A DNA stretch of 64,000 nucleotides from Megascapheus bottae (GCA_024803745.1 JANJXV010000195.1:992001-1056000), one strand, 5' to 3'; positions 32,260 through 44,150 are shown, counted from the first letter of the stretch. The notes: generated from the sequence alone by a model not told the origin. Numbers and translations: made by a program.

Positions 32260-32430
32260 TTTTCTGGGCCATGGGGCTTAAACTTAGAATGGGCACTGTC
32301 CCTGAGCTCTTCAGCTAAAGGCTACCACCCTACCCTGAGGCAAGCCCCACTTCTTGCTTTTGCAGAGGTTAATTGGAGAGAAGAATCTCAGGGCCTTTTG
32401 TGCCCTGGCTGGTTTTGAACTTTGATCCTC
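32260..32430 (-). mobile_element. 7SL/B1-headed SINE (antisense)
   Basis: 'ccatggggcttaaacttaga', 'gagctcttcagctaaaggct', 'gcagaggttaattggagaga' and 'ggctggttttgaactttgat'. Abuts a fragment of an IDL-Geo SINE. Confidence 0.8.
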
Positions 32431-32444
32431 AGATCTCATGGATA

Positions 32445-32885
32445 CTCTATGCATGTGGTGCCGAAGAATCGAACCTGTGTCTTCATGCTGTTGTACCTGA
32501 ATTCCTAGAACCTCGAAAAGACCGCCAGAGGCCACAGTCAAAGCTAAAAAGCAAGGTCATTTATTACGAGTCTAAACTCAGACCTCCGTGTACCCATAGC
32601 TGGGAATGCTAAGAGGTCCTGAACAAGGGTTTTACATAGCTTTTATAGGGGTATTCCATAATTAAAATCACCTGATTGGCTGTTTAGTAACTCAAACCAC
32701 TGGTCGCTTTAAGATTAATTAGAACTCAGGTGCCTAACCATTGAGCATCAAAATGTTGCCACCTGGGGTTCAAGTACATGGGCCCTGAGCAAGGGAGGGG
32801 GAGGGGTCATTCCCAGAACATGGGACAATCTTGGCACAACAATGCATGTTAGGCAAGCACTCTTCCATTAGGACAACCCAACAGC
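32445..32885 (-). mobile_element. IDL-Geo SINE interrupted by a solo LTR
   Basis: The left part (32445-32488) ends 'gtgtcttcatgc' and the right part (32842-32885) resumes 'atgcatgttaggcaagcactc'. Joined through the 4-base duplication, they rebuild the normal left monomer, so the LTR landed in an existing SINE. Confidence 0.88.
32489..32841 (-). mobile_element. Solo LTR, class I family of the 17-kb ERV
   Basis: Reverse complement starts TGTTGTGCCAAG and ends GGTACAACA, matching 17130-17472 along its length. It is flanked by the 4-base duplication ATGC (32485-32488 and 32842-32845), as expected for a gammaretrovirus-type integrase. No internal ERV sequence adjoins it, so it is a recombined solo LTR. 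Confidence 0.93.
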
Positions 32886-33009
32886 AATTTATTTTTATTA
32901 ATTTAAAGAATTTACAACATTGATATCCACATCCTATTTCAAATGTTTAACCATGTTTAACCAACAAGGAGAAGGGAATCTCTATATATGAACCATTGTC
33001 AATATTTTC

Positions 33010-33235
33010 TTTTGTCAGTTGTAGGGCTTGGACTCTGGACCTGGGTAAAGTGCCTGAGCTCTCCATTTCAAGGATACCACCCTACCCCTGGAATCCCAAT
33101 GCCACTTCCAGTTTTCTGGTGGGTAATTGGATAAATAAGTCAACTGGTTTTTAGGGTCCGGACTGGCTTTGAATGGAAATCCTCAGATCTCAGATTCCTG
33201 ATTAGCTAGGAATATAGGAGTGAGCCACTTCACCC
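33010..33235 (-). mobile_element. 7SL/B1-headed SINE (antisense)
   Basis: 'gtagggcttggactctggac', 'ccctggaatcccaatgccac', 'gtgggtaattggataaataa' and 'gagtgagccacttcaccc'. Moderately diverged. Confidence 0.8.
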
Positions 33236-33300
33236 ATCAACTTTTAAAAATTTTGAGTTGTCTCTTATATCTTCTTCCTTTTAGTTCATTTTTTGTTCCT

Positions 33301-33466
33301 TTTTTTGCCAGTCATGGGGCTTGAACTCAGGGCCTGAATATTATCCTTACCCACTTGAGCCATAGCACCACTTCCAGCTTTTTTCTATATGTGGTGCGTG
33401 GAATCGAACCTGGGTCTTCGTGCATGCTTGGAAAGCACTTTACCACTAGGCCAAACTCCTGGCCCC
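33301..33466 (-). mobile_element. IDL-Geo-like SINE with perfect target duplication
   Basis: Flanked by CATTTTTTGTTCCT at 33287-33300 and 33467-33480 (14 of 14). The plus-strand start is a T-run and the end is the 5' end of the SINE, as expected for an antisense retroposed copy. It interrupts the composite repeat. Confidence 0.93.
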
Positions 33467-33480
33467 CATTTTTTGTTCCT

Positions 33481-34005
33481 CTTTAAATTTGTTTGTTCAG
33501 GTTTTCTAATTTCTTATGTAATGTCTCTTCTCTCAGGCATGTATTGGTTTGCTTTTTTTTCCCACAAAACTAGCAGGGTTTACCCTTGCAGCCACTGCTC
33601 AACTGCAGGCTTTTTTTCCTTCCTTCCTTCCTTCCTTCCTTCCTTCCTTCCTTCCTTCCTTCCTTCCTTCCTTCCTTGCTTCCTTCATTTGTGCTTCTTC
33701 TTTTCTTCCTTTCTTCCTTTTTTTCTTCCTTGAACACTCTAGCCTTCCCAACTTCCCTCTCTCCTTCCTTCCTTCCATTCTTTTTCTGGTGGTTTATGGG
33801 CAAAGTGTCTCATGTGAGCATGGAATTACATTGGTTTTGAAATCTCAGGATTGTGGTTCAAAGCCAGTCTGGGCAGGAAAGTCCATGAGACATATCTGTA
33901 ATCAACCACCAATAGACAGGAAGTACTAGAGCTATAGCCAGGAGTAAAACATAGCAAATTCAAGCCCTGCCACTGCCACTAATTAAAAGGCAGTTTTCAG
34001 AACTC
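33481..34005 (+). repeat. Composite repeat, arm 2 copy with (TTCC)n core
   Basis: 'gttcaggttttctaatttct', 'aactagcagggtttaccctt', a TTCC microsatellite (about 33616-33677) with a mixed pyrimidine tail to 33785, 'ggtggtttatgggcaaagtg', then a SINE-like block ending 'ccactgccactaattaaaag'. The preceding 33245-33300 holds the arm-1 ending. Confidence 0.78.
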
Positions 34006-34249
34006 CTTATATGTTGAAAAATTATATTGTTTAGGTGTGGAAATGGTTTATTTTCTTGTAAGTACAAGCTAATTGAGAAGTTAGTGAAGTAAAACATGGC
34101 CCTGGAGTAAGGGAAGCACGATTGCTATATATAAATAAAAGTTAAAACATTGTTTTTATTAAGGGTAGTATATTTATTAATTTAAATAACAATGGACTTT
34201 CTTTTACAGTAGACATGTTGTTGTTTTTTTTTCTTTCTTTCTTTTTCCC

Positions 34250-34465
34250 TTTTGTCAAACATCGGGCTTGAAATCTGGGCCTGGGCACAGCCCCTGAACT
34301 CTTTAAATCTACTGCTTTGAGCCCCAGTACCTTTTGCAGTTTTTTGTTGGTCAATTGGAAATAAAGTGTCCCATGATCTTTCTTGCCTGGGCTAGATTTT
34401 AACTGCATACTCAGATCTCAGCCTCCTGAATTGGTGGGATTCCAGGCTTCATCACCAGTGTGTGG
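34250..34465 (-). mobile_element. 7SL/B1-headed SINE (antisense)
   Basis: 'atcgggcttgaaatctgggc', 'ggtcaattggaaataaagtg', 'ctcagatctcagcctcctga'. Confidence 0.82.
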
Positions 34466-34852
34466 CTTTGTAGTCCTGTTTTCAAAATGGAATTACATTT
34501 GCCTCATTGGCCTAGGGATGCCTTACCACATTCAACACTGATTCTAGAGTTTTAACTGTCAACTGACACTGGAGTAATGGGTTATAATTAATTTTTATCA
34601 TCATTAGTTTTAGAGTATTTGCTTTTCTTGGGCCTAACTGGTATGACAGTCCTGCTGTTCAAGTTGGGAATAAAAGGGCTAAAGGACCAGTTAGAGCCAT
34701 ATTTAGGGTTGTAAAGCAAGAAGAAGAAGGAATCAGTGACTGAAACTTATTGATGGATTTATGGCTTGTTAAATTATTTTTAATTACAAACTTTTTTTAA
34801 TAGACAATATAAGAGTACCAGGTCTCCCCTAAGACCATGCAGACACTTTCTT

Positions 34853-35060
34853 TTTTTCATATATTTTTATTGTAATTAATAGAAGGTTTACATGATATTT
34901 GCCAGATAAATGGTGCATTAATTCCCATACATTGATACCCTTTCACATATCTTGGTCCCCATTTCACTCCCCTCCACCCCCACCCCTCATCTTGTTTCCC
35001 CCCCTTTCCTATCCGATTTCAAATAACCAAACACAAATATATCTGATATATCAGGTATCA
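34853..35060 (-). mobile_element. Short 5'-truncated LINE-1 3' end
   Basis: About 200 bases of the same L1 3' UTR as at 18974 ('attgtaattaatagaaggtt', 'gtgcattaattcccatacat'). Flanked by CAGACACTTTCTT (34840-34852) and CAGACACTGTCTT (35061-35073), 12 of 13 matched. Confidence 0.9.
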
Positions 35061-35134
35061 CAGACACTGTCTTGTTTTATGAAAATGTTTTGAGGACTAA
35101 CGCTGTTCAGAACCCTTTCATTGTTTTTCATGCC

Positions 35135-35535
35135 TGTAATTCTAGCTATTCAGCGGGCTGAGATTTGACCACCTTGTTTTAAAGTCAGCCCTAGGACCAA
35201 AGAAAGTGAGACACTCATCTCCAATTAATCACTAAAAATTGGAAGTAGGATTGTGACTTAGATTTACAGTGGTAGGCATGAGATGAAGAGCTCAAGGCTG
35301 AAGCCCAGGGTTAGGGCAGCTGCCTATAGTTGAAGAGCTCAGGGGAAGCACACAGGCCCAGAGTTCAAGCCACATGACCCACCAAAAAAACTTACTTGGG
35401 GACAGATGCATGGCTTAGCGGAAGACTGCTAGCCTAATATGCATGTAGCTCTGGGTTTAAATTCCTCAGGACAACCTAAACAGAAAAACACCAGAAGTAG
35501 TACTTTAGCACAGGTGGTAGAGTGCTGGCCTGCAC
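35135..35535 (+). mobile_element. Two adjacent plus-strand SINEs
   Basis: A 7SL/B1-headed SINE (about 35135-35390, 'gcctgtaattctagctattc' to 'cacatgacccaccaaaaaaa') followed by an IDL-Geo-like copy (about 35400-35530), which is truncated in its right monomer. Confidence 0.8.
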
Positions 35536-36085
35536 CTTCCTGTACTGGGAGAGGAGAGCTAAATTAGCATGAGCTCCAGAGAGGGGTCCTCAGGAGGTGC
35601 AGGGCTCAATCCTCTCTGCCTTCCACGTGCAGGACCTTCTACCTATGCCTTCAGGAGAAGCTCATCCATATCCTGAATGTGGCCATACATTTTGCACATC
35701 ATCTGTGGCCTGGAGTTTAATACAGTCCAAGGTATTCCTCCTGTGCCTCTGGTGTTGGGAAACATGGTTGCCCAGGCTATTTTATGTTTTCCTGTAACAA
35801 GCCACCTGAGGCTAGATACTTTTAGAAGAGAAAATTTCTTGAGGTTGCATCAGGCAAACACATATGTCTGGTACATACTTACTCCAGCTGTGTCACAGCA
35901 GGACACATGATATCACATAGCAAGAGTACAAGGCCAGAAGAAAGAAAAAGATACTGAGATACCACCCATCCCATACCCATCTCAACACAATGTTGCACAT
36001 GGGGACACATAAGAAACATTGTGATCTAGGCCAAGCCAGGCAAAGATACAAAACTTTATCTGAAGAAGAGGTATGCCTCAAGTGG
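35536..36085. other. Intergenic DNA, no gene recognised
   Basis: Overlapping plus-strand open frames at 35597-35797 and 35677-35910 show no domain I can recognise. Could be an old retrocopy, but I cannot name a parent. Confidence 0.4.
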
Positions 36086-36133
36086 TAGAGTGCTTCTCTT
36101 GCAAGTGTATGGTCCTGAATTCATAACCTCAGT

Positions 36134-36178
<45 letters not shown>
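36134..36178. repeat. (CA)n microsatellite
   Basis: About 22 uninterrupted CA units. Just before it lies 'ctcaagtggtagagtgcttc', a SINE fragment. Confidence 0.97.
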
Positions 36179-36179
<1 letters not shown>

Positions 36180-36414
36180 CAAGGATGCTTACACTGCGGC
36201 AGGTATTATTTCATCTCTTATGTGGCCGGGGCAGGTTATTTTCCCTCTTGGACACTTAGATTTTCCATGTGTAATATGAGACAGGAGATTATTGGTTCAT
36301 AAAGTTGGAATCTGAAGGGCACTCTTAGGGTGGGTTTTACATTCCAAATTTGATCTTTACTTCAAGACAACTTGGAAATAGTTTGGGGTCCTTCAGAAAA
36401 AATTTTTGTTCTTT

Positions 36415-36780
36415 CTTGTGTGTGTGTGGTAGTCATTGGGCTTAAAATACAGGCCTAGCTGCTGTCCTGAACCCATTGTGCTCAAGGCTAGTGGTCTACA
36501 ACTTTGAGCAACAGCACCATTCTGGCTATTTGTGGTTAGTTGGAGATAAGGTCTCCTGAAGGTTACTAGTAGCTCATAACTGTAATAATCCTACAAATAC
36601 TGGAAGATTAGACCTGACGACTGAAGTTCAGTCCCTAAGTGCAAACCCTGCAATTGACTAACACAAAAATAGTGTCCCTGACTTTCCTGCCCAGACTGGC
36701 TTTGAACCTGGCTTTGAATGATCCTCAGATCTGTTTCTGAGTAGATAGGATTGCAGGTGTGTATGATCACACTTGGCACC
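36415..36780 (-). mobile_element. Degraded antisense SINE pieces
   Basis: 'cattgggcttaaaatacagg', 'gtggttagttggagataagg' and 'ggctttgaacctggctttga' follow SINE order but with rearrangement in the middle (36560-36660). Confidence 0.6.
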
Positions 36781-37480
36781 CAGGATCTTCATAAGTGATA
36801 TTCACCTTTTTCTTGAAGCTGACCAGAGCTATTCATTTCCTGCAATAAGTTTCCTTACCATGAGTTCAAACAATAACCTGTCTTATCACCAGGGCCTGTC
36901 TCTTTCCCTACCAGGCTATGTATTACTGCTTTTTTATTTCACATGGGGACCAACTTAGAGACATTTTTTGCTTTTATTTTCTATTGTGGAAATTAAATGA
37001 GGCCACAATCTACCCCTTAATCCATGCCCCTTTCCTGCACTTTTAGATTGCTTTGCAGATAAATCTTCTCACTTTTGCTTTAAGTGGTTTTGAATGTGAT
37101 CCTATGTCTGATTCCAAAGCACCTGGAATTTCATCCTACATACTCTCCTGTGCAATTTTTTGAGATCTAAGAAAAATGTGTACCAGTGATACCTGTAGAA
37201 AGCTTGACAAATGTACAGGGACTACCAAAGAATGATTACCTTTCAGAATGGAAATAGATGGTATCACCCTACCAAAATCTGCCTTATCCCAGTATTGATT
37301 CATTTGTTCTTAAATCTTATGTAAATGTACACATAGTCTTTTCTCTTTTCATGTTTTCACATTTTTCTAAGCTGTCTCCCTCACCCACAACTTCGTTGAG
37401 GTATAACTCTCTAATAGAAGAACTATGTACATTTACAGTGTTCATGATTTTGTGTCTCTAACAGCTTGACTAAAATATAG
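36781..37480. other. AT-rich intergenic DNA, no gene recognised
   Basis: Unique-looking sequence without domains, repeats or mobile-element landmarks that I can identify. Confidence 0.5.
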
Positions 37481-37484
37481 TTCA

Positions 37485-37682
37485 CTAGGGCTGGGAATGT
37501 GGCCTAGAGGTAGCATTGTTTCCTAGCATACACAGAGCCATGCATTGGATTCCTCAGTATATCCACAGAAAATAGTGGAAGTAGTACTGTGGCTCAAGTG
37601 GTATAACAATAGCCTGATCACAGAAACGCTCAGGGACAGTGCCCAGGACCTGAGTTCAAGACCCAGGACTGGCAAAAAAAAG
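37485..37682 (+). mobile_element. IDL-Geo-like SINE
   Basis: 'gggctgggaatgtggcctag', 'ggctcaagtggtataacaat', ending 'cccaggactggcaaaaaaaa'. Nearly complete. Confidence 0.9.
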
Positions 37683-37954
37683 TGGTTCACAGACTGCTCT
37701 GTGCCCTCACAGAAAGCATAAAAACCAGTTCATTTTAGTATATTCACAGAGCACAACAATCAGTCTTGGTATCTTTTCACTTCCCCTCTGACAATCCCTG
37801 TAGAGATTAACATAATTTCCCATACCCAGCACAGTCCTCTCTAAACCTGCTCTAGCCTTTGTCACTCACTAATCTATTAGATTCACTGGCCCATTTGGGA
37901 TGCTTCTTTTTTTCTTTTTCTTTTCTTTTTTTCCCCTTTTTTGTTTTTGTTTTT

Positions 37955-38145
37955 TTTTGCCAGTTGTGAGGGTTGAACTCAGGGCTTAGGCACTGTCCTT
38001 GGACACTATTTGCTCAAAGCTAGTGCTCTGCCACTTGAGCCAGAGCACCACTTCCAGATTCTTTTATGTATGTGGAACTGAGGAATCAAACCCAAGGCTT
38101 TTTGCATGTGAGGTGAGCACTATACTACTAGGCTAAGCTTCTGTC
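37955..38145 (-). mobile_element. IDL-Geo-like SINE (antisense)
   Basis: 'gccagttgtgagggttgaac', 'gtgctctgccacttgagcca', 'ggaatcaaacccaaggcttt'. A further partial antisense copy lies at about 38195-38320. Confidence 0.87.
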
Positions 38146-38734
38146 TTGTTTGGGATATTTCCTAGCCCCAGAATAATATCTAGATTCTTTTGCTTTTTTG
38201 CCAGTCTTGGATTTTGAACTTAGGTGGTTTGTTTTGGTACTGAGGAATCAAACTCAGGGCTTCATGCATCCTAGGGAAGCACTCTAGCACTAAGTTGTAT
38301 TCCCACCACTCACAAGGGTTTGTTCTTTTGTTTGTTTTTGTTTGTTTTGCAGACTCCTGTATGTCATGTTTGCCAGATCTATCTACATACTCACATGTGA
38401 AAGTATTTCTATTCCAATAGGTCAATCAATCCTCATTAATGTGGGTGTTTCATGTCTTCAAAACAAAGCTCAGAGTGGTGCTCTGATTCTTATTCTCTAG
38501 AGCTCAGAGACAGAGATCAATGGAAAGAAAGAATACTTTTCAAATGCTTTGTTCCAGAAGCAGACTGAGTCCTCACTAACAGTCACAAATCACATGTGGA
38601 AAATAGTTCCTTGGCTCTTCAGTTGAGTTCATTTGTCTTTTGTATGGCTTTCTTTCTCAGAAATAATTTCCGAATTTTTCTTAGAGCAAGAGATGATATG
38701 AAGAAAGTAGTGATGCTGTTTCCTACTGGTTTTC

Positions 38735-38870
38735 TAGTGGTTAATTGAAGATGAGTCTCATAGACTTTAGTGCTGGGGCTGGCTTTGAGCCTCGCTCCTC
38801 ACATGTCAGATTTCAGCCTCCTGAGCAGCTAGGATTACAGCCATGAGCAACCATGCCTAGCTCTTCCTCT
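38735..38870 (-). mobile_element. SINE fragment, 7SL/B1-like head (antisense)
   Basis: 'gtggttaattgaagatgagt', 'ggctttgagcctcgctcctc' and 'ctaggattacagccatgagc'. A second partial SINE follows at about 38880-39010. Confidence 0.82.
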
Positions 38871-39010
38871 CTTTTCTGTGCCTGTCCTAGGGCTTGAACT
38901 CCATGTCTGGCATCTATTCTTTGGTTTGTGCCCAAAGTTAGCATTCTACCACTCTACTCACAGTTCTATTTCTGGCTTTTTTTGTAGTTAATTGGAGATG
39001 AGCCTATCAC

Positions 39011-40180
39011 AGACCTCCCTGACTATAAGAAGGTGAGAAGGAATGTGGGCATCTGAGCACCCAAGGGTATGCAACACATCATGGGGCTAGACCATGATGT
39101 GAATTCATCTACAAATACATGCAGCCTCTTAATGGCTGGCCAGGTCTACAATTTGCAGGAGTGGATATACCATCATTTGGAGCTGGCCCCTGGCCTTCCA
39201 GCTAGAGCTCAGCCACATGTGAACTGTGATCTGACCACTGTGCCCTGTGCCAACCACAAGATGCCTCTTTAACTTATGATAAGTAGCTGAGAACACCCAG
39301 AAGTACAAACTCTTAAACTTAAGAGCTACTAGGTCTGGTTGCATGGTAGAATAGCTGGAATGTTGAGAAATTATAGCCTTCAGGATACTATTTTGAATCT
39401 ACTGCCTTTAATTCACTGGGTGTTGTATGCTGTCATGTGTTTTAAAAGCTAAACTTGTTGTTCTTCTCCTCCCACCCCAGCGTTAAAGGGGACTCCATCT
39501 AGGTATCTGATAACTGTGGACCATTAGTAACTTCAAGTACCAAATGTCACTTGCTAGTGACTTCATGTATTAGTTGACAATGTCTTAAGTGCTCACTGAC
39601 TTTATTATAAATTCTAGGATTGATGATTTGGAAATTTCCCTTCCTGAAATGAGGAAGTGTCAGACACCCAACTATTAAGAGTGGCCTTGGGTGATACTCT
39701 ATTGGCTCAGGAATCAGCAAACACAGCCCGTATTCAGTTGTTTGGATAAATCTTTTGGGGGCTACTGTTTCTCCTTAGAGAGTCCTAGGCTTCCCTTTGT
39801 AGCCACAGAAGACGGAGAAAGTAGCTGCCAAGCCTGATATTGTCAGGACCTATATATATTTGTGGTATTCTGCGATGGAATTTTCCTTTAAGCAATATGT
39901 CTTTGAATTTAATCTGCTTTGGTTTCAGCTTCCTAAGTAATGAAATTACAGGCATGCCCCTCCATGTCTAGCTGTTTACCAATGGCCATTTGAAACAAGA
40001 AACATGTGCCATTTCTATTACTACAATTGTGAAAAGAGCAAATGACTTACAGCATAGTTACAAAGTATATAGATTCGGTTGCCACTGAATTTCAAATCCA
40101 ATTAACAACAAAAGTACTTATTGTTGAAGAGGAAGTTACTTGTATCACTGAGCTTTAATTGCGTATATAGAAATGTGACT
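39011..40180. other. Intergenic DNA, no gene recognised
   Basis: No domain-bearing open frame. A small SINE remnant may lie near 39915-39975. Confidence 0.5.
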
Positions 40181-40182
40181 GG

Positions 40183-40400
40183 AGCTGGGTGCCAGTGGCT
40201 CACACCTGTATTCCTAGCTCCTCAGGAGGCTCAGATCTGCAGATTGATTATCAGACCTAAACAGCCCCCATGAAACTTTCAAAAATGGAAGTAGAGTTGT
40301 GTGTGGCTCAAGTAACAGTGTTCTAGCTTTGAACACAAAGATATTGGGGGACAGCACCCAGGCCCGGAGTTCAAGCCGCACACTGACCAAAAAAAATGTG
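40183..40400 (+). mobile_element. 7SL/B1-headed SINE
   Basis: 'gagctgggtgccagtggctc', 'ctcctcaggaggctcagatc', 'gtgtgtggctcaagtaacag' and a tail 'cacactgaccaaaaaaaatg'. Complete enough to show the 7SL-like head joined to the tRNA-like tail. Confidence 0.9.
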
Positions 40401-40759
40401 ATTGGTTAATAATATTTACTATTTCCTGTGTTTGTTAATGCTAATCAATGCGTATAATTTATTGAGCATTTCCTATTAAAAAGAAATATGGATTTCTCCT
40501 TGCCAGCAAATAAATTGTGATGCTGCACAACAGGCACTGCATATCCTCTAATTGAATGTAAATTTTGTCATGCCTGTTAGAAGAGCAGCTCCAGAGCCAT
40601 TCTGACGAGCCAGATACTATTCTGAAAATTGGTTTCATGAGGTAAATTCCATTTTCTGCACATGAGTTTGCCACATTGATTTTGGTCAGGAAATCTCTAA
40701 GGCTCAGGAAAGCATTCTAGCTCAGTATCCATTTACATTCTTATCAAAGGGAAATTAAG

Positions 40760-40990
40760 CCAGACAACGGTGGTTCATGCCTATAATCTTCATTGAAGAG
40801 TAGACTGAATGTAAGGATCATGATTCCAGGCCAGCCGAGGCAGGAAATTACATGAGACTTGTCTCCAATTATGCAGTGTTAAACCCAGTTGTGGATATAT
40901 GGCTTAAGTAGCAGAGTATCATCCCCAAAGAAAAGAGCCAAGGAAGAAGTAGAGACCCTGAGTTCAATCCAGAGTCCTGACACATAAAAA
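40760..40990 (+). mobile_element. 7SL/B1-headed SINE
   Basis: 'acggtggttcatgcctataa', 'ccaggccagccgaggcagga', 'gtggatatatggcttaagta', ending 'gtcctgacacataaaaagga'. Diverged. Confidence 0.8.
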
Positions 40991-41596
40991 GGAAACAATG
41001 AAATTGTTTTTACAAATGAGAAACCAGACACTTGCTCATCATAACTGATTTCATATTACTTGTGTGAGAGAGCTAATGCTTCAAAGAGGTGACCTGCTCG
41101 GTGGATTCTTAGCTACTACATTCTACAGCAATGGCTACAGATGTCAGAAATGGTTTGTTTCAGCGAGCTTCATAGATTAGTGATTTCTAATTTCAGTGAG
41201 ACTAAAAGGGGTCAGTCATTATCCCTGTTCTCTTCCAGAACTACTTCTCATTAATGATCAGTACTAAAAAATCACCCGTGAATTGGAAGGGAAATCTTTA
41301 AGTATACTTTGTGATTTTGAAAGGGGATATTTAATTTTTATTTTTCTTTTGTGTGGAGGCTATCATCCTTATTCAGTTACTGAGTGAAATCATCAGGCTA
41401 TAATAGAGTAAAATGACAATTGACAGACTTCAATGGCTGGGTTCTGATTTCTCAAGTATGTGACAATAAATTTATTGCACCTCCTTGGAAATAAATATGC
41501 TCCAAGATGCTTCTGAGGCTTAATTTGTTGCTTTAAAAAATAGTAAATGATGTTTCATCCAATACCTACTACAAGTGTTATAATCACCTCTCTTTT

Positions 41597-42266
41597 TTTA
41601 AATATATTTTATTGTAATTAATAAAAGGGCTACATGACATTTGCCATATAGAAGGTGCATTAATTCACATACATTGATACCCTTTCACATGTCTTGGTAC
41701 CCATTACCCTCCCCCCACCCACCACCCACTCCCTGTATTGGATTTCCCCCCGTTCCCTATCAAGTTTCAGATAACCAAATACAAATAAATTCAATATATC
41801 AGATAACAAAGTGAGATACTGTAACAATATGAGATACCCAAGGGACAGCAAAGGAGATGAGGGATGACATAGTACATTAAGGACAACAATCATTCATTAT
41901 ATGGCTTTTGTTTCAATATCCTGGAGGTCCTTTCAATTAGCTTCATACTATATGGCCTTATGTATCAAGGTTTGGCAGTATTGTAGATCTCTGCTAGTAG
42001 AGCCCAAGGTTTCTACTGATTATGGCAAATGAGGGAAACCATTGAGCCTAAGTTCCTTTGAGTCTGGCTTACTTCACTTAATATGATTTTTTCTAAGTCT
42101 TTCCATTTCCTAACAAATGGGTCGATGTCATTCTTTCTGACAGCAGCATAGAATTCCATTGTGTACGAATACCACAACTTGTTGATCCACTCATCAACTG
42201 AGGGACATCTAGGTTGGTTCCATATCTTTGCTATGGTGAATAATGCTTCAATGAACATTGTTGTGC
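41597..42266 (-). mobile_element. 5'-truncated LINE-1 with perfect target duplication
   Basis: About 670 bases of L1 3' UTR and ORF2 C-terminus, minus strand; the frame at 42273-42013 includes PSVDEWINKLWY and DPFVRKWKDLEK. It is flanked by TAATCACCTCTCTTTT at 41581-41596 and 42267-42282 (16 of 16). The A-rich tail lies at the left edge. Confidence 0.95.
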
Positions 42267-42577
42267 TAATCACCTCTCTTTTATCCTACTCATTTGGAAT
42301 ATTGTTTTCTTTTTCCTATTTCTCTGCTTTGTTTCTATATGTAAGCTGCCCTAAGCCATGAATCAGTTCAGGTCAAATGTTCGGACATGGTTGCCCTGAC
42401 TTCCTTTGGTGGGTTTGCATATAGCCTGGCTTTCCCTCCTTTGCATAGGCTGTTTGGCCATTGGCATTGGGGATGGCATGATGCACATATGGAATACACT
42501 CTTCACACAGAGCAATTAAGATATAAAAATTTTCAAGATTCCAAATCCACAGTTACCCTAACAAGGATGCTTTCTTT

Positions 42578-42590
42578 TTCTTTCCTTCCT

Positions 42591-42645
<55 letters not shown>

Positions 42646-42650
42646 CTTTC
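42578..42650. repeat. (TTTC)n microsatellite
   Basis: About 70 bases of TTTC units, next to a decayed antisense SINE (about 42690-43010). Confidence 0.95.
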
Positions 42651-42689
42651 TCTGTTTCATTCTTTCTCTGTTTCTCTCTTTACTTTGTT

Positions 42690-43010
42690 AGTTGTGACGT
42701 TAGAAATCTGGGCCTGTGTACTGTCCATGAGCTCTTCAGCTCAAGCCTAACACTCTACAGTTTAAAGCACAGTGACACTTTTGATTTTCTAGTGGTTCAC
42801 TGGAGCTAAGTGTCTCATGGACTTTCATGCCTGAACTGGCTAGGATCCGTGGTCCCAGCCTGCTGAGTAGGTATGAGACACTGGCCAGGCTTGTTTTTTG
42901 TTGGGTCAGTCATGGGGTTTAAATATCTGGGCATATGCGTTGCCCCTGAGTTCTTAATCTCAAGGCTAGTACTCTACCATTATGAGCCACTGTGCCATTT
43001 AGAAACAGAT
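42690..43010 (-). mobile_element. Antisense SINE pieces
   Basis: 'gagctcttcagctcaagcct', 'ggttcactggagctaagtgt' (to about 42895), then a partial second copy 'tcatggggtttaaatatctg' to 'agtactctaccattatgagc'. Confidence 0.75.
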
Positions 43011-43052
43011 AAGCTTTTAATATACAATTACCAATTTTTGAAAACAGTTTAA

Positions 43053-43290
43053 AAGTATCTGGTGCTGTAGCTCAATCCCATAATCTAAGCTACTCAAGAG
43101 GTTGAGATCTGAGGATCAAGATTTAAAGGCAGCGGGGGCACCGAAGGACCTTAGAATCTAATCTCCAATTAACCACTAGAAAACAGGAAGTAGGGCTTGG
43201 TTCAAGGCTAGGGCAGTAGCCTGGAGCTGAAGAACTCAGGTTTAGCTTTGACACCAAGTTGTATCCCCATGACTCACCCCCCCAAAAAAA
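43053..43290 (+). mobile_element. 7SL/B1-headed SINE
   Basis: 'ggtgctgtagctcaatccca', 'ctactcaagaggttgagatc', 'aaccactagaaaacaggaag' and an A-rich end. Confidence 0.85.
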
Positions 43291-43624
43291 ATACGAAAAA
43301 AAGAAATCATCCTTGCCACAGTAATTTTGAACCGGAAACCTTGCAAAAATCTCAGCATGGTTGCGATTTATGGAGAGCACATTCCATGCATGAATATTGC
43401 CATTCCCAAACAGTATGGGGGGGAAAAAAGCCTACACACAGGAGAAAAAAGCCAGGCAAATGCAAATGCAACAGGAATGTCAGGGCAGCCATGTCCCAAC
43501 ATTTGACCTGAAATGATTTAAAGGTTAGCCCGCTTAAGCAGAGGAAACAAAGAGAAATAGGAAAAAGACATAAATATTCCCCATGTATGGGATCAAAGAG
43601 TCTGGAAAGAGTATAACACTTACA

Positions 43625-44150
43625 CAATCTTTAAAGCCCAGGTTGGCATTGAAACTGTGATCCTTGTTGTGCCAAGATTTTCCCATGTTCTGGAAATGAC
43701 CCTCTTCCCCCCCTTGCTCAAGGCGCATTTACTAGGAATCAAAAACACATGTTCCTAGAACTAGCCTGGACTTGAACCCCAGGTGGCAACAGCCCAATGC
43801 TCAGTGGTTAGACACCTGAGCTCTGACCAATCTTGAAGCAACCAGTGGTTTGAAGTTACCAAACAGCTAATCAGGTGATTGTAACTATGGAATTCCCCTA
43901 AAACTTGTTTGTATAAAAGCTGTGTCAAACCTTTGTTCGGGGCCTCAGCATTGCCGGCTATGGGTACACAGAGGTTCAAGTTTGAACTTGTGTCTGAGTT
44001 TGAACTTGAAATAAATGACCCTGCTTCTTTGCTTTGACTTTCGCCTCTGGTGGTTCTTTCAGGGTCCTAGGAATTCGATACAACAATCCTCAGATCTCAG
44101 CCTCCTGAGTAGCTAGGATTACAGGCATGAGCCACTCTGTCTTGCTTGGA
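43625..44150 (-). mobile_element. Antisense SINE interrupted by a solo LTR
   Basis: 'gcccaggttggcattgaaac' up to 43664, resuming 'atcctcagatctcagcctcc' at 44086 and ending 'caggcatgagccactctgtc'. Joined at the duplicated ATCCT they rebuild the standard SINE head. Confidence 0.88.
43665..44085 (+). mobile_element. Solo LTR, class I family of the 17-kb ERV
   Basis: Starts TGTTGTGCCAAG and ends GATACAACA. It has a TATA-like TATAAAAGC near 43913 and AATAAA near 44010. It is longer than 17130-17472 because of extra sequence near 43730-43765 and 43975-44005. Flanked by ATCCT at 43660-43664 and 44086-44090. Confidence 0.93.

Noticed and set aside
35597..35910. Overlapping open frames resembling a possible retrocopy
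   Set aside because: No parent gene could be named and no target duplication or poly(A) was seen.
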